A stretch of 64,000 nt of DNA, taken from assembly GCF_017307055.1 (NCBI RefSeq), contig NZ_JAFLEQ010000016.1:219826-283825 (forward strand). The letters are read 5' to 3'. Shown here one piece after another: positions 1 through 8,696 of the stretch. The position numbers were made by a program, and so were the translations under genes. Source of the stretch: Corynebacterium mendelii. Its GTDB lineage: Bacteria > Actinomycetota > Actinomycetes > Mycobacteriales > Mycobacteriaceae. The number at the start of each line of letters is the position of its first letter. Position 1 is the first letter of the stretch. The notes under the pieces were generated by a model. That model made no database searches and was not told where the DNA came from. It worked only from the letters and a program-made list of their open reading frames with translations.

Positions 1-210
1 TTCGACGCCAAGCTCGAGCAGGGTGCCGGAGCCAGCGATCTGGACAGCTCGATCAAGACCTACAACGAGGCGCAGGAAATCCTGCTCGAGGACCTGCCGG
101 CCATCCCGCTGTGGTACTCGAATGTCACCGGCGGCTACGGTGAGTCGGTGTCCAACGTCAAGTTCGGCTGGAACTCTGTCCCGCTGTACTACATGGTGGA
201 AAAGAAGTAA
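1..210 (+). CDS. ABC transporter solute-binding protein, C-terminal part (peptide/dipeptide type)
   Basis: Open from the first base to a TAA at 208-210; the 69 visible residues are the end of a larger protein whose start lies outside the window. The segment with DLPAIPLWYSN followed by SNVKFGWNSVPLYYM is typical of the C-terminal lobe of family 5 solute-binding proteins that deliver oligopeptides or dipeptides to an ABC permease. It sits directly upstream of two permeases and a double ATPase in the same orientation, which fits a binding-protein-dependent peptide importer. As a corynebacterial binding protein it would be an exported lipoprotein, but the signal sequence is not visible here. Confidence 0.85.
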   Translation, partial: FDAKLEQGAGASDLDSSIKTYNEAQEILLEDLPAIPLWYSNVTGGYGESVSNVKFGWNSVPLYYMVEKK

Positions 211-238
211 CCGCTTCCTTTTTCAACAACCACCACCG

Positions 239-298
239 CCCGCCGGCCTGGGGCACAACCCCCGGCGGGACAGACCCGGTCCCCGCGGGGACCGGGTC
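239..298. terminator. Tandem hairpins between binding protein and permease genes
   Basis: Two stem-loops follow each other: an imperfect one at about 239-269 (CCCGCCGG...GGGG against CCCCCGGCGGG) and a perfect 26-bp palindrome at 273-298 centred on CCCCGCGGGG. Neither has a strong T run. They probably slow decay or attenuate transcription so that the binding protein is made in excess over the permeases. The rest of the 327-bp gap (211-537) holds a T-rich stretch at 430-510 that may contain a secondary promoter; no gene is seen in it. Confidence 0.5.
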
Positions 299-537
299 GG
301 TTCGGGTGGGGGCGGGCGCCATCCGGCCCCCGCGGTGCCGGAGCTTGTCTGCGTGCCGGGACGCCCAACGGTTGATCGTGTGTGTAAACCCCCTTACCCC
401 CGGGTCCGCCTTTTCCCGCGGTTTGTGCAATTTTTCCCTATTTTTTTCATAGACTTTTTTCGGTCGATGGCTGTTTTCTCTCCAGCCCCGGCCCCGGATT
501 TTTTTAAGCCCCCGACGCCGATAAGGACTTTCTGACC

Positions 538-1464
538 ATGCTGCGCTATGTCGGGCGTCGTCTGCTCCAGATGATTCCAGTGTTTTTCGGAGCGACGTTT
601 CTCATCTACGCCCTCGTCTTCCTGATGCCCGGTGACCCGGTGCAGGCCCTCGGCGGTGACCGGGGTCTCACTGAAGCGGCCGCCGCCCGCATCAGGGCCG
701 AATACAATCTCGACAAACCGTTCATCATCCAGTACCTGCTGTATCTGAAAGGTGTGGCCACGCTCGACTTCGGCACCACCTTCTCCCACCAGCCGGTGCG
801 GGAGGTGATGGCTGGGGCATTCCCGGTGACCATCAAACTGGCCTTTATGGCCCTGATCTTCGAGGCCGTGTTCGGCGTGGCATTCGGTGTGCTCGCGGGC
901 GTCCGCCGGGGCGGTTTCTTCGACTCCACCGTGCTGGTGATGTCCCTGGTCGTCATCGCCGTCCCGTCATTTGTCATCGGTTTCGTCTTCCAGTTTTTCG
1001 TCGGTCTGAAATGGCAGCTGCTCCCGGCAACAGTCGGCCCGCATGAAAGTTTCGAGAAACTGCTCATGCCGGCCATTGTGCTGGGCGCGGTGTCGTTTGC
1101 CTACGTGCTGCGGCTGACCCGGCAGTCGGTCAGTGAGAACCTCACCGCCGACTATGTGCGCACCGCCCGGGCCAAAGGTTTGGGCGGCACCCAGGTGATG
1201 AGCCGGCATGTCCTGCGTAACTCCCTGATTCCGGTCACCACTTTCCTGGGGGCCGATCTCGGGGCGTTGATGACCGGCGCGATCGTCACCGAAGGCATTT
1301 TCGGCATCAACGGTGTCGGCGGCACCATGTACCAGGCGATCATCAAGGGCGAGCCGTCGACGGTGGTCAGTTTCACCACCGTGCTGGTGATCGTCTACAT
1401 TGTCGCCAACCTGCTCGTTGACCTGCTCTACGCTGTCCTGGACCCGAGGATCCGCTATGCCTGA
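538..1464 (+). CDS. dppB: Peptide ABC transporter permease, DppB/OppB type
   Basis: 308 residues starting at ATG 538. The N-terminus MLRYVGRRLLQMIPVFFGAT is the conserved first transmembrane segment of DppB/OppB permeases. The EAA loop, which contacts the ATPase, is seen as DYVRTARAKGLGGTQVMSRH near residues 204-223. About six membrane segments are predicted by eye. It forms the inner-membrane channel together with the next gene, whose start overlaps this stop by 8 bp, so the two are translationally coupled. The transported substrate (di- or oligopeptide) cannot be told from the sequence; the gene symbol is given by family. Confidence 0.9.
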   Translation: MLRYVGRRLLQMIPVFFGATFLIYALVFLMPGDPVQALGGDRGLTEAAAARIRAEYNLDKPFIIQYLLYLKGVATLDFGTTFSHQPVREVMAGAFPVTIKLAFMALIFEAVFGVAFGVLAGVRRGGFFDSTVLVMSLVVIAVPSFVIGFVFQFFVGLKWQLLPATVGPHESFEKLLMPAIVLGAVSFAYVLRLTRQSVSENLTADYVRTARAKGLGGTQVMSRHVLRNSLIPVTTFLGADLGALMTGAIVTEGIFGINGVGGTMYQAIIKGEPSTVVSFTTVLVIVYIVANLLVDLLYAVLDPRIRYA

Positions 1465-2458
1465 GACACACACATTCGACAAGGACAACACTTCTCCGGC
1501 TGCAGGCCTCGGCCCCGACGGGGAGCTTCCCGGCCAGCACCGCTATGTGGCGGCCACAGATGAAACAGGCCTGGGGGCCGTGGACGCGGTCGCCGATGAA
1601 TCCGCGCCCCGGGGCGTATGGGGCGAAGCCTGGTTGCAGCTGCGCAAACGGCCACTGTTTTGGGTCTCCGGGGCGATGATCGCGCTGGCGGTGGCCCTGG
1701 CCGCCTTCCCGCAGCTGTTTACCTCCGTCGATCCGACGCACTGTGAACTGATCCAGTCCCTGGAGCCGCCGAGCAAGGGCCATCCCTTCGGATTCGACCG
1801 GCAGGGCTGTGACATCTACGCCCGCACCATCTACGGGGCGCGGGCCTCGGTGACAGTCGGTGTGCTCTCCACACTGATGGTGACCATTCTCGGCACCATC
1901 ATCGGCTCCCTGGCAGGTTTTCTGGGCGGCTGGGTTGATGCCATCAACTCGCGTCTGACCGATATTTTCTTCGCCATCCCGCTGGTTCTGGCCGCCATCG
2001 TTGTCATGCAGATGTTCAAGGACCACCGCAACCTGATCACCGTGGTCGTTGTGCTCGGCGTATTCGGCTGGACCTCGATTGCCCGCATCACCCGCGGCGC
2101 GGTGTTGAGCGTGAAAAACGAGGAATTCGTCACCGCCGCCCGCGCGGTGGGGGCCTCCCGCTTCCGTATGCTGGCCAGCCATATTCTGCCCAATGCGGCA
2201 GCCCCGATCATCGTCTACGCCACCGTGGCACTGGGTACCTTCATCGTTGCCGAAGCCACCCTGTCGTTCCTCGGTATCGGGCTTCCGCCCACCATCGTCA
2301 GCTGGGGCGGCGACATCTCCAAGGCGCAGGCGTCCCTGCGTACTGCCCCCATGGTCCTGTTCTACCCCGCAACCGCACTGGCGCTGACTGTGCTGTCATT
2401 CATCATGATGGGTGACGCCGTGCGCGACGCCCTTGATCCGAAGGCGAGGAAACGTTAA
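1457..2458 (+). CDS. dppC: Peptide ABC transporter permease, DppC/OppC type
   Basis: ATG 1457 (MPETHTFDK...) is preferred over an upstream in-frame start at 1400 because it overlaps the preceding stop by only 8 bp; this gives 333 residues. After a hydrophilic N-terminus of about 60 residues comes a first membrane helix (LFWVSGAMIALAVALAAF), then DRQGCDIYARTIYGARASV, a hallmark of DppC/OppC, and the EAA loop EEFVTAARAVGASRFRMLAS. It pairs with the DppB-type permease. Its stop is immediately followed by the GTG of the ATPase gene with no spacer. Confidence 0.9.
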   Translation: MPETHTFDKDNTSPAAGLGPDGELPGQHRYVAATDETGLGAVDAVADESAPRGVWGEAWLQLRKRPLFWVSGAMIALAVALAAFPQLFTSVDPTHCELIQSLEPPSKGHPFGFDRQGCDIYARTIYGARASVTVGVLSTLMVTILGTIIGSLAGFLGGWVDAINSRLTDIFFAIPLVLAAIVVMQMFKDHRNLITVVVVLGVFGWTSIARITRGAVLSVKNEEFVTAARAVGASRFRMLASHILPNAAAPIIVYATVALGTFIVAEATLSFLGIGLPPTIVSWGGDISKAQASLRTAPMVLFYPATALALTVLSFIMMGDAVRDALDPKARKR

Positions 2459-4189
2459 GTGTCCGAGCAGACAACCACCCCCGGCCCCGACCGCAGTCAG
2501 CGTAAACACGGCACCGATCCGCTGCTTGAGCTGAAGAATCTGTGCGTGTCGTTTACCTCCACCACCGGCACCGTGGAAGCTGTCCGCGATGTGAACCTGA
2601 CCGTCTACCCCGGACAGTCGGTGGCCATCGTCGGTGAGTCCGGCTCCGGTAAATCCACCACCGCCATGGCGGTGATCGGTCTTTTGCCCGGTACCGGGAA
2701 AGTCACCGGCGGCCAGATTCTTTTCGAGGGCCAGGACATCACGAATCTCAAAGAAAAAGAGATGGTGGGTTACCGGGGTTCGAAAATCGGCCTGGTTCCC
2801 CAGGATCCGATGAGCAACCTCAACCCGGTGTGGCGTATCGGCACCCAGATCAAAGAGTCGCTGAAAGCCAACAACATCGTCAAAGGCTCCGAGGCCGACC
2901 AGCGGGTGGCCGAGCTGCTCAGCGAAGCCGGTCTTCCCGATGCGGAGCGCCGCGCCAAGCAGTACCCGCACGAATTTTCCGGTGGTATGCGCCAGCGGGC
3001 TTTGATCGGTATGGGGCTGGCGGCCCGCCCGCAGCTGCTGATCGCCGATGAGCCGACCTCCGCGCTGGATGTGACGGTGCAGAAACAGATCCTCGACCAC
3101 CTGGATGGCCTGACCGAGGAACTGGGGACCGCGGTGTTGTTCATCACCCACGATCTGGGGCTTGCGGCGGAGCGTGCCGAACATCTGGTGGTCATGCACC
3201 GCGGCCGGGTCGTCGAATCCGGCAATTCGCTCGATATTTTGCGCGCCCCCCAGCACCCCTACACCAAACGTCTGGTCAAAGCCGCCCCGTCACTGGCTTC
3301 GGCCCGCATCCAATCCGCGCAGCAAAAAGGCGTGGAAACCTCCGAACTGCTCACCCACCGCAGCCTGGAAGGCCGCGAGGAGGTCATCCGTGTCGAGGAT
3401 TTGACCCGGGTGTTTGATATCCGCGGGGCCAAAGGCGACAAAAAGAAACTCGTCGCCGTCGACCATGTCAGTTTCGGGTTGAAAAAAGGCACCACACTGG
3501 CGCTGGTGGGTGAATCCGGCTCCGGTAAATCCACCGTGGCGAATATGATCCTCAACCTGCTCGACCCCACCGAAGGCAAGGTGTACTACAAAGGCACCGA
3601 CCTGTCGACGCTGGGAAACAAAGAGCTGTTCGAGATGCGCCGCAAACTGCAGGTCGTCTTCCAGAACCCCTATGGTTCCCTGGACCCGATGTACTCGATT
3701 TTCCGCTGCATCGAAGAACCCCTCCGGGTGCACAAGGTCGGCAACAAAAAGCAGCGCGAGCAACGCGTGGGTGAACTGCTGGACATGGTGGCCATGCCCC
3801 GGTCGACCATGCGGCGTTTCCCCAATGAGCTGTCCGGCGGCCAGCGCCAGCGCATCGCGGTGGCCCGGGCACTGGCATTGAACCCGGAAGTGATTGTGCT
3901 CGACGAGGCGGTGTCCGCCCTGGACGTGCTGGTGCAGAACCAGATTCTGCAGCTGCTGGCCGACCTGCAGGAACGGCTCGATTTGAGCTACCTGTTCATC
4001 ACCCACGACCTGGCGGTGGTCCGGCAGACCGCCGACGAGATCGTGGTGATGCAAAACGGCAAACTCGTCGAACACAACACCGCCGACAAGCTGTTCGCCA
4101 ACCCGCAGCAGGACTACACCCGGACCCTCATCGAATCGGTGCCCGGCCTGGGTATCGAACTGGGTACCGGCGAAGGTCTCGACGGCTAG
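2459..4189 (+). CDS. dppD: Peptide ABC transporter ATP-binding protein, two fused ATPase domains (DppD-DppF type)
   Basis: 576 residues from GTG 2459, directly after the previous stop. Two complete nucleotide-binding domains are present: the first with Walker A GESGSGKSTTA, signature SGGMRQRAL and Walker B LLIADEPTSALD; the second with Walker A GESGSGKSTVA, signature LSGGQRQRIAVARAL and Walker B VIVLDEAVSALD. In enterobacteria these are two separate genes (dppD and dppF); fusion is common in actinobacteria. The protein energises uptake through the two permeases at the inner face of the membrane. It is the last gene of the operon and is followed by hairpins. Confidence 0.92.
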   Translation: MSEQTTTPGPDRSQRKHGTDPLLELKNLCVSFTSTTGTVEAVRDVNLTVYPGQSVAIVGESGSGKSTTAMAVIGLLPGTGKVTGGQILFEGQDITNLKEKEMVGYRGSKIGLVPQDPMSNLNPVWRIGTQIKESLKANNIVKGSEADQRVAELLSEAGLPDAERRAKQYPHEFSGGMRQRALIGMGLAARPQLLIADEPTSALDVTVQKQILDHLDGLTEELGTAVLFITHDLGLAAERAEHLVVMHRGRVVESGNSLDILRAPQHPYTKRLVKAAPSLASARIQSAQQKGVETSELLTHRSLEGREEVIRVEDLTRVFDIRGAKGDKKKLVAVDHVSFGLKKGTTLALVGESGSGKSTVANMILNLLDPTEGKVYYKGTDLSTLGNKELFEMRRKLQVVFQNPYGSLDPMYSIFRCIEEPLRVHKVGNKKQREQRVGELLDMVAMPRSTMRRFPNELSGGQRQRIAVARALALNPEVIVLDEAVSALDVLVQNQILQLLADLQERLDLSYLFITHDLAVVRQTADEIVVMQNGKLVEHNTADKLFANPQQDYTRTLIESVPGLGIELGTGEGLDG

Positions 4190-4206
4190 ACGATCCGCCT
4201 CTGCGC

Positions 4207-4321
4207 GGCAGGACCGGAACACACCGGCCCTGCCGGCGGCAGGTGACCACCCGCCCTCTTTTACGTGGCTGTGTCAGCACAAGCGACAAAAAAGGGGGCG
4301 GGTTTTTGCTGTCCCGCCCCC
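4207..4321. terminator. Two hairpins downstream of the peptide-transporter operon
   Basis: The first hairpin pairs GGCAGGACCGG (4207-4217) with CCGGCCCTGCC (4224-4234), with one mismatch. The second pairs GGGGGCGGG (4294-4302) with CCCGCCCCC (4313-4321), has a T-rich loop and is preceded by AAAAAA, so its classical terminator form reads leftward although the neighbouring genes run rightward. Together they probably end the operon. Between here and the riboswitch (4322-4534) no gene is seen. Confidence 0.5.
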
Positions 4322-4534
4322 GGTATCCGTGGATGTGGTCCGGGGGCAGTGTGTCCGGTGGATGCGGTCGCGGCGGGCCTTCCGCCGTCCGGCGCCCCGT
4401 TCGGGCGGGGCGGCCAGGTCGGTTGCCTGTGCGGCAGGGGGAAACCGCCGGGGAAGTTAGGGTGTGTATAGTTGTGTCGTCCCACGGGAGTTCGGGCCAG
4501 TCGGGCCGGTGACGGTGTACGCACATACTGCGCG

Positions 4535-4724
4535 CACCGGGTCACCGGCTGTACGGAGCCACCGGGCTGAGACACCGCCAAGGCCGCCACGGGGTTGGTT
4601 TTTCCGCGCATCCGCCTTTTCTTTTTTAAAAGCACGCCGCGCCGGTTGAGCCAGCACACAGGCGATGGTCGCGGTGACCGTAACCACCTGATCCGGGTAA
4701 TGCCGGCGCTAGGGAGAGAGAAGG
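4535..4724 (+). promoter_or_regulatory. TPP (thiamine pyrophosphate) riboswitch
   Basis: The two conserved halves of the thi-box aptamer are present: GGGCTGAGACACC (CTGAGA at 4567-4572) and ACCTGATCCGGGTAATGCC (from 4686), followed by GGCGCTAGGGA. The downstream edge runs straight into the ribosome-binding sequence GAGAAGG (4718-4724) of the thiamine transporter gene, so ligand binding probably hides that site and shuts translation when TPP is plentiful. The two halves are about 113 nt apart, longer than in most TPP riboswitches, because of an enlarged pyrimidine-rich arm. The exact 5' edge is estimated. Confidence 0.9.
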
Positions 4725-4735
4725 TTTATTTCCCC

Positions 4736-5380
4736 ATGACTCACACGCAGGACAACACTGCTTCCACACCGGCGGATTCCGCCGCACCCTCATCTGCCCC
4801 CACCTTCACCTGGACGGTTGCCGATATTCTCATCTGCACCGTCCTCGGCCTGGTCTGCGGGCTGGTGTTCTGGCTCTACAACGGCCCCGGCGGCGCGTGG
4901 TGGGAGGCGTTCAACGCCATCACCCCGGGGCTGGCGGGGCTGACCGTCGGCCCGTGGCTGTTCGCCGGGCCGCTGGGTGGTCTGGTCATCCGCAAGCCGG
5001 GTGCCGCCATCTACTGCGAGGTCATCGCCGCCTGCCTGTCGGCCGCCCTGGGCAACCAGTGGGGACTGCCCACGGTCTACTCCGGGATCGCCCAGGGGCT
5101 GGGCGCGGAAATTATTTTGGCGGTCTTTTTGTACAAGCGCTTCGGCCTGCCGGTGGCGGTGCTGTCCGGTGCCGGTGCCGGTGTGGGTGCCTGGGTGCTG
5201 GAATTTTTCCGCGGCAACGCCGCCAAAGGCATCGAGTTCAATACCGTCTACCTGGTGTCGCTGATCATCTCCGGGGCCGTGATCGCCGGTGTGGCCGTCT
5301 ACTTCATGGTCAAAGCCCTGGTGCAGACCGGTGCGCTGGATAAAGTCCGGGCCGGGCGCGCCAACCGGCAGCGGGTCTAG
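4736..5380 (+). CDS. ykoE: Thiamine-precursor ECF transporter, substrate-binding S component YkoE
   Basis: ATG 4736 gives 214 residues; GAGAAGG lies 11 nt upstream, inside the riboswitch. After a Ser/Thr/Ala-rich N-terminus the protein is a bundle of about five or six membrane helices (ILICTVLGLVCGLVFWLYNG at the first). NAITPGLAGLTVGPWLFAGP and GNQWGLPTVYSGIAQGLGAE are typical of the YkoE family, which binds hydroxymethylpyrimidine or thiamine for an energy-coupling-factor transporter. The TPP riboswitch in front and the ykoD/ykoC genes behind support the call. A rho-independent terminator follows, so downstream genes probably depend on read-through. Confidence 0.92.
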   Translation: MTHTQDNTASTPADSAAPSSAPTFTWTVADILICTVLGLVCGLVFWLYNGPGGAWWEAFNAITPGLAGLTVGPWLFAGPLGGLVIRKPGAAIYCEVIAACLSAALGNQWGLPTVYSGIAQGLGAEIILAVFLYKRFGLPVAVLSGAGAGVGAWVLEFFRGNAAKGIEFNTVYLVSLIISGAVIAGVAVYFMVKALVQTGALDKVRAGRANRQRV

Positions 5381-5407
5381 GACGCACGGGAGCACGCAGC
5401 GACGACA

Positions 5408-5449
5408 AGACAGCCATCGGGTCGGCCGATCAGATGGCTGTCTTTTTTC
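5408..5449 (+). terminator. Rho-independent terminator after ykoE
   Basis: Perfect 11-bp stem AGACAGCCATC (5408-5418) with GATGGCTGTCT (5433-5443), followed by TTTTTTC. It stands between the S component and the ATPase gene of the same transporter and should lower expression of the downstream energising genes relative to ykoE. Confidence 0.85.
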
Positions 5450-5556
5450 TTCACCCCGGCCCGGTCTTTCCAACAACGACCCCGGAACCGATTTTCTTAT
5501 CCCCGCTCCCGTGCGCGGTACAGGGGCAGGCACAACACGCACACAAAGGTTTTCCC

Positions 5557-7107
5557 GTGACACCCATCCCCGGACACAGTGACTCCCCGCCCGCCGGCGG
5601 AGCACCCATCCACGCCTCCGGCTACGGCTGGCGGCACGGCAGCCGCATCAATCCGACCCTGGACAATGTCAGTTTCACCGTTGAACCGGGGGAGAAGGTG
5701 CTGCTGCTGGGGGAGTCGGGGGCCGGGAAATCCACCCTCATGGCCGCGATCGCCGGGGTGCTGGGAAGTGACGAGGACGGCGATGCCACCGGCACCCTGA
5801 CTGTCGGCGGGATCGATCCGCGGCACACCAAAGGAGTGGCGGGTCTGGTGCTGCAGGACCCGGATTCGCAGGTGATCTCCTCCCGGGTGGGCGATGATGT
5901 GGTGTTCGGCTGCGAGAACCTGGGTGTTGACCGCGAGACCATGTGGGCCAGGGCGCGCTGGGCGCTGGATGTGGTGGGACTCGAACTGCCGCTGGACCAT
6001 GACACCGCGAAACTGTCGGGCGGGCAGAAACAGCGCCTGGCACTGGCCGGGGTTCTGGCGATGGGGGCGAAAGTCATCCTGCTCGATGAGCCGACCGCCA
6101 ACCTGGATCCGGAGGGTGTCGACGAGGTCCGCCGGGCGGTCATCGATGCCGTCAACCGCACCGGTGCAACCCTGGTGGTCGTCGAACACCGGGTCGGTAT
6201 CTGGGCCGATGATGTTGATACCGCCATTGTTTTGGGCACCGGGGAGCGCGGCATCATCGCCCACGGCCCGGTCCGGCACGTCATCGACACCCAAGGCGCC
6301 CGGCTGGCCCGCCAGGGGGTGTGGATACCCGGTATCACCCCCCAGCTGCCGGCGGCCCGCCCGGTCGACACCCCGGTCACCGACGATAATGCAGTGCTTG
6401 GTGGCCAAGAACTGGTGGTCGGCTGGAACATGGACGAGCCGGTGTCCCCGCCACGCAACGTGAGCATTCCCGCCGGGGCCTCAACTGTGATCACCGGCGA
6501 CAACGGGGCCGGCAAAACCACCCTGGCGTTGACCCTGGCCGGTTTGCTGGCGCCGCTGGACGGGCGTGTGGTGGCAAGCCCCGCACTGTCCCACGGAACC
6601 GGAAGCAGCAGCCCGCATGACTGGTCCTCCCGGCAGCTGGCCGGCCGCATCGGGGTGGTGTTCCAGGATCCGGAACACCAGTTCGTGGCGCGGACCGTAA
6701 GAGAAGAACTGGAGCTGGGGCCGAAAATCATCGGCGGGGCGGACCGGCGCAGCCTGACAGACCGGATTCTCGGGCGGCACAGCACCGGTGAACTCGACGA
6801 AAAAGACCGCGACAGAATCGACGAGCTTCTGGCCCGGCTGCGTCTTGACCACCTGGCCAAAGCCAACCCGTTCACCCTGTCCGGCGGGCAGAAAAGACGC
6901 CTGTCGGTGGCCACCGCGCTTGTCACCGCCCCGCGGGTACTGGTGCTTGACGAACCGACCTTCGGACAGGACCGCCGCACCTTCACCGAACTGGTGGTGC
7001 TGCTGCGGGAGCTGACCGACCAGGGGGTGTCGCTGATTTCTGTCACCCACGACCATCTGTACGCCGATGCCCTCGGCGACTACCGACTGGAGATCACCGC
7101 CCGATGA
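5557..7107 (+). CDS. ykoD: ECF transporter ATPase with two ATP-binding domains, YkoD
   Basis: GTG 5557 is chosen because AAAGG lies 7 nt upstream and the ATPase fold begins shortly after; the frame is open further upstream, but that part overlaps the terminator region. 516 residues. Domain 1: Walker A GESGAGKST, Q-loop LQDPDSQ, signature LSGGQKQRL, Walker B VILLDEPTANLDPEG. Domain 2: Walker A GDNGAGKTTL, Q-loop FQDPEHQFV, signature LSGGQKRRL, Walker B LVLDEPTFGQDRR. Fusion of the two A components is usual for YkoD. It powers YkoE/YkoC at the membrane. The stop overlaps the next start by 4 bp (ATGA). Confidence 0.9.
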   Translation: MTPIPGHSDSPPAGGAPIHASGYGWRHGSRINPTLDNVSFTVEPGEKVLLLGESGAGKSTLMAAIAGVLGSDEDGDATGTLTVGGIDPRHTKGVAGLVLQDPDSQVISSRVGDDVVFGCENLGVDRETMWARARWALDVVGLELPLDHDTAKLSGGQKQRLALAGVLAMGAKVILLDEPTANLDPEGVDEVRRAVIDAVNRTGATLVVVEHRVGIWADDVDTAIVLGTGERGIIAHGPVRHVIDTQGARLARQGVWIPGITPQLPAARPVDTPVTDDNAVLGGQELVVGWNMDEPVSPPRNVSIPAGASTVITGDNGAGKTTLALTLAGLLAPLDGRVVASPALSHGTGSSSPHDWSSRQLAGRIGVVFQDPEHQFVARTVREELELGPKIIGGADRRSLTDRILGRHSTGELDEKDRDRIDELLARLRLDHLAKANPFTLSGGQKRRLSVATALVTAPRVLVLDEPTFGQDRRTFTELVVLLRELTDQGVSLISVTHDHLYADALGDYRLEITAR

Positions 7108-7961
7108 ACAGTCACATCCGCCCGGCTGACCCGCACGGGGCGACAGCACCGGCCACCGTCATCCCGCCGCACGCCCGGGAAAACACCCCGCGCAGATCAG
7201 AAGGCTTCAACCTGCTTGACGGCACCAACCCGGTGGCCCGTATCGCCGCCCTGGCGATTTTCACCACCCCGCTGTTCATCTCCATTGATCTGGTCAGCGC
7301 CACCGTGGCCGTCGGTTTTACCGTCCTGTTCGCCTGGCTGTGCCGCACCCCGGTCAAAGAATTGCTCTACCGCGGGATACCCATCTTCATCGCCCTGCCT
7401 TTTTCCGGTCTCTCCATGGCGCTCTACGGCCGCCCGGAGGGCACCAGCTATTTCCGGTGGGGCTGGATCCATGTCACCGACAATTCACTTGTCCTGGCCG
7501 CGGCCATTATGATCCGCATCCTGGCGGTGGCGTTTCCGGCCATTATTTTCCTGAGACATATGGACCCGGCAGACCTGGGTGATGGCCTGGCGCAGGTGGC
7601 GAAACTGCCGAACCGGTTCGTCATCGGGGCGGTGGCCGCCTTCCGGCTGGGTACCCTGTTTACCCGGGACTGGAAAGCACTGGGACGCTCCCGCCGCTCC
7701 CGGGGACTGTCCGACGATGGTGCCCTGGTGCGTTTTTCCGGAATGTTTTTCGCCCTGTTGGTGGTGGCGTTGCGGCGCGGCGGCAAACTTGCCACCGCCA
7801 TGGAAGCCCGCGGTTTCGGCGCGCCGGGACAGCGCAGCTTCGCCCGCATATCCCGGCTGCACGGCCGTGACTGGCTGCTGATGTTTTTGGCTGCAACCGC
7901 CGCTGCCGTTTCCATCGGGGTGGCTGTGGCCACCGGCTACTTCAAGTTTCTGGGAGTGTGA
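7104..7961 (+). CDS. ykoC: ECF transporter T component, YkoC
   Basis: 285 residues from ATG 7104, overlapping ykoD by 4 bp. Four to six membrane helices are visible (for example IAALAIFTTPLFISIDLVSA and a C-terminal LLMFLAATAAAVSIGVAVAT). The cytoplasmic coupling motif with Ala-Arg-Gly typical of T components is present as MEARGFGAPGQR near residue 233. It couples the ATPase to the YkoE substrate binder. The charged segment ALGRSRRSRGLSDDGALVR is the other coupling region. Confidence 0.88.
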   Translation: MNSHIRPADPHGATAPATVIPPHARENTPRRSEGFNLLDGTNPVARIAALAIFTTPLFISIDLVSATVAVGFTVLFAWLCRTPVKELLYRGIPIFIALPFSGLSMALYGRPEGTSYFRWGWIHVTDNSLVLAAAIMIRILAVAFPAIIFLRHMDPADLGDGLAQVAKLPNRFVIGAVAAFRLGTLFTRDWKALGRSRRSRGLSDDGALVRFSGMFFALLVVALRRGGKLATAMEARGFGAPGQRSFARISRLHGRDWLLMFLAATAAAVSIGVAVATGYFKFLGV

Positions 7962-7971
7962 GTTTTTTTCC

Positions 7972-8577
7972 ATGTCCTCTACTGACGCCACCAGCGGTGG
8001 CAGCCGACAGCCCGACCCGTCCACCGCGCGGGTTGAAGTTACTGCGGATAACGCGGTGGACTTTATCGCCGATACTGTTGCCACCCGCCGCAGGAACAGC
8101 CCATCGGTGCCGGTGACAGTGCTCATTGACGGCCGCTCCGGGGCCGGTAAAACCACCCTGGCCAACCGCCTGGGCCGACAAACCGGTATCACCGTCATCC
8201 ACATGGATGACTTCTATCCCGGCTGGGCCGGGCTGACAGCCGGATCCGGGATGATTGCCCGGCAGATCCTCAACCGGCACGACCCCCACTTCATCCGGTG
8301 GGACTGGATGAGGGACTGCCCCGGTGGGCGGGTGGATCTTGATCCGGCAGCCGACCTGGTGGTGGAAGGCTCCGGGGCGCTGACCCCGGCCACGGTCACG
8401 GCGGCCGCTGCCAGGGGAGAAGTAGTTACTGTGCGGGTGACAGCCGACGACACGGTGCGGGCCACCCGCGCGCTCAGCCGGGACCCGGGCTACCAGCCCT
8501 ACTGGGATATGTGGGCCGCCCAGGAAGACATCCACCTGGCCACAAGCCCCGTTGAAGAGATCACCGTCGACAACTAA
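7972..8577 (+). CDS. P-loop kinase-like protein (uridine-kinase-like fold)
   Basis: 201 residues from ATG 7972, 10 bp after ykoC, so probably co-transcribed. A P-loop IDGRSGAGKTTLANRLG lies at about residues 46-62, followed by VIHMDDFYPGW, which is reminiscent of the DDFY motif of uridine-kinase and pantothenate-kinase relatives. The C-terminal WDMWAAQEDIHLA is a recurring end in this actinobacterial family. The substrate is unknown. Position behind a thiamine-precursor transporter suggests, but does not show, a role in salvage or phosphorylation of an imported small molecule. Confidence 0.7.
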   Translation: MSSTDATSGGSRQPDPSTARVEVTADNAVDFIADTVATRRRNSPSVPVTVLIDGRSGAGKTTLANRLGRQTGITVIHMDDFYPGWAGLTAGSGMIARQILNRHDPHFIRWDWMRDCPGGRVDLDPAADLVVEGSGALTPATVTAAAARGEVVTVRVTADDTVRATRALSRDPGYQPYWDMWAAQEDIHLATSPVEEITVDN

Positions 8578-8600
8578 CCCACCCTGTTTCTTTCACTTCA

Positions 8601-8624
8601 CCCCACCCCGGGCAGGGGGTGGGG
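8601..8624. terminator. Hairpin between convergent genes
   Basis: A 9-bp perfect stem CCCCACCCC / GGGGTGGGG with a 6-nt loop lies between the rightward kinase-like gene and the leftward protease gene. There is no T run on either side, so it may work as a bidirectional barrier rather than a classic terminator. Confidence 0.5.
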
Positions 8625-8696
8625 CGGTCGTTGCTGCTCACACGTGGGTGGCGGTGCCGCGCAAAACAGCGCCGACAGGACTGGCCGGCAGCCGCG

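Noticed and set aside
4294..4321. Hairpin as a leftward terminator
   Set aside because: The T run fits the minus strand, but no leftward gene lies to its right, so it is listed only as part of the operon-end hairpins.
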